7,389 nt of DNA, taken from assembly GCA_036562495.1 (NCBI GenBank), contig DATCKA010000049.1:1-7389 (forward strand), given 5' to 3'. The notes beneath the pieces are model-generated. The model saw only the letters and a program-made list of their open reading frames with translations, was not told where the DNA came from and made no database searches. The translations under genes and the position numbers were made by a program. Within the stretch, counting starts at the first letter, position 1, and the number at the start of each line of letters is the position of its first letter. The stretch is from Geochorda sp036562495 (lineage in GTDB: Bacteria > Bacillota > Limnochordia > Limnochordales > Geochordaceae). Shown in pieces: positions 6,338 through 7,389 of this stretch.

Positions 6338-7389
6338 TCACGCCGGCAGTGCCGATGTGCCGGGAGGGCTGCCGCAGCTCTCCCTCACCACCAGCTGCGT
6401 CTCGAGGACGACCCGCCGTCGCTTGCGATGCTTGCCGTCGAGCCGATCGAAGAGCAACTGGACCGCCGCCTGGGCCATGGCCTGCACGGGTCGGGTTACC
6501 GTCGTGAGACGGGGGCGGACCAGCCGGGTCAGCGCCGTGTCGTCGAAGGCGACCACGGCCATGTCCCGGGGAATGTCGAGGCCCGCGGCCCGCAGCGCCT
6601 CGACGGCTCCCGCCGCCAGGACGTCAGCGAAACAGAGGACGGCGGTAGGGCGGTCGTGCCGGCCGGGGCCGGGCGAGGGGCCCTGCATCTCGAAACGGGC
6701 GAGCAGGCGAGCCATGGCCCGGCTTCCTTCCTCAATGGAGAAGGGAGAGGCCTCGACCAGGGCCGCATCGGGGGAGAGCCCGGCCTGGCGCAGGGCCAGC
6801 TCGTGGCCTCGGAGCCGCTCCTGGACGGAAGGCACGCGCACATCGCCCGCCAGGACGGCGATGCGGCGATGACCGAGCCGCAGGAGATGCTCGGTGGCCA
6901 AGAACCCTGCCTGCTGGTTGTCGGCCGTGACGGCGTCGACCCCCGGGATGTCCAGGACCCGCCCGAGGGCCACGGCAGGCAGCCGGCGCAGCGCTTCGAC
7001 GAACTCTCGAGAACGGGTGGGCGTGGCGGCGATGATGACGCCCCGGGCCCGCACGGCGTAGAAGGTGCGCAAGTAGAAGAGCTCCCGGTCGGGGTCGTTG
7101 TTGGAGTTGCCGATCATGGCGGCGCAGCTGCGGGCCCAGAGCGCATCTTCGACGGCGCGGGTCACGTCAGCGTAGTAAGGGTTGGCGATGTCGGGCACGA
7201 CCAGCCCCACCACGGGCAGCCCTCGGGTCCGCAGACCGCTGGCCAGGGCATTGGGGTCGAACTTGAGGGCCCGGACGGCCTCGAGCACGGCCTCACGGGT
7301 CGCCTCTCGGACATGGGGTGAACCCTTCAGCACCCGTGAGACGGTGCTGGGCGAGACCCCCGCTCGTCGGGCCACGTCACGGATGGTCG
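6338..7389 (-). CDS. LacI-family transcriptional regulator, 5' end beyond window
   Basis: A DNA-binding repressor or activator of the LacI/GalR family, 349 complete codons visible. The frame stays open to the right edge and reads TIRDVARRAG across it, so the gene starts outside the window. The GTG at 7375-7373 is the family's internal Val, not the start. The helix-turn-helix holds AGVSPSTVSRVL, followed by the hinge FDPNALASGLRTR that inserts in the operator minor groove. The effector domain is periplasmic-binding-protein-like: LVVPDIANPYYADV, GNSNNDPDRE, TEHLLRLGHRRIAVLAG and AFDDTALTRLVRPRLTTV. One small oddity is FADVLAAGA where NDxxAxGA is usual. Its position at the head of the transport genes suggests it controls the operon, and probably itself, in response to the transported sugar or a derivative. 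Its operator is presumably upstream, off the window. Confidence 0.93.
   Translation of the reverse strand, partial: TIRDVARRAGVSPSTVSRVLKGSPHVREATREAVLEAVRALKFDPNALASGLRTRGLPVVGLVVPDIANPYYADVTRAVEDALWARSCAAMIGNSNNDPDRELFYLRTFYAVRARGVIIAATPTRSREFVEALRRLPAVALGRVLDIPGVDAVTADNQQAGFLATEHLLRLGHRRIAVLAGDVRVPSVQERLRGHELALRQAGLSPDAALVEASPFSIEEGSRAMARLLARFEMQGPSPGPGRHDRPTAVLCFADVLAAGAVEALRAAGLDIPRDMAVVAFDDTALTRLVRPRLTTVTRPVQAMAQAAVQLLFDRLDGKHRKRRRVVLETQLVVRESCGSPPGTSALPA

Noticed and set aside
6248..7321. A 357-codon plus-strand open frame opposite the LacI gene
   Set aside because: No recognisable domain; it is a shadow of the LacI coding frame.
1..7389. CRISPR array, insertion sequence, tandem repeats or attachment sites
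   Set aside because: No regularly spaced direct repeats, transposase, integrase or terminal inverted repeats were seen; the 8-base direct repeat GCCGCAGC (2110-2117, 2123-2130) is too short to interpret.

Overview
This is a 7.4-kb piece of a high-GC bacterial chromosome. It carries six protein-coding genes in two convergent blocks. Strong AGGAGG-type ribosome-binding sites, frequent GTG starts and a MalF/MalG-type sugar transport operon led by a LacI regulator suggest a high-GC bacterium. A Firmicute of the Limnochordia/Thermaerobacter kind, or another high-GC soil or thermal lineage, would fit. The taxonomic guess is weak because no rRNA or marker gene is present.

Left block, plus strand (about 44-1932): a two-gene unit behind its own possible promoter. 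The first gene encodes a stand-alone AAA/ABC-type ATPase (Walker A, SDG signature, IEEPE Walker B and an H-loop all visible). The second overlaps it by 23 bases and encodes a DUF4276 protein with the acidic motifs of a TOPRIM-like nuclease fold. This separates into two polypeptides what OLD-family proteins join in one chain. It also resembles the layout of two-gene defence systems such as PARIS, although the families differ. It is the best candidate here for a poorly described system, probably anti-phage or genome defence, but that role is inferred.

Middle (1933-2183): a 251-base convergent intergenic region with no convincing gene. It holds a nested imperfect hairpin (1959-2028) and two smaller stem-loops that may end transcription from both sides.

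Right block, minus strand (7389 down to 2184): a LacI-family regulator whose start lies off the right edge, then two inner-membrane permeases of the MalF/UgpA and MalG/UgpE types, a UgpB-like substrate-binding protein with a Sec signal peptide but no lipobox cysteine, and an MBL-fold (RNase Z/PhnP-like) hydrolase. Gaps of 49, 13, 29 and 112 bases and the common direction suggest one operon. The largest gap holds a strong 14-bp hairpin that could set unequal expression of the binding protein and the hydrolase. The operon has no ATPase gene in view, so a shared MsmX/UgpC-type ATPase encoded elsewhere is expected. The substrate is a sugar, polyol or glycerophosphodiester-like compound and cannot be fixed from sequence alone.
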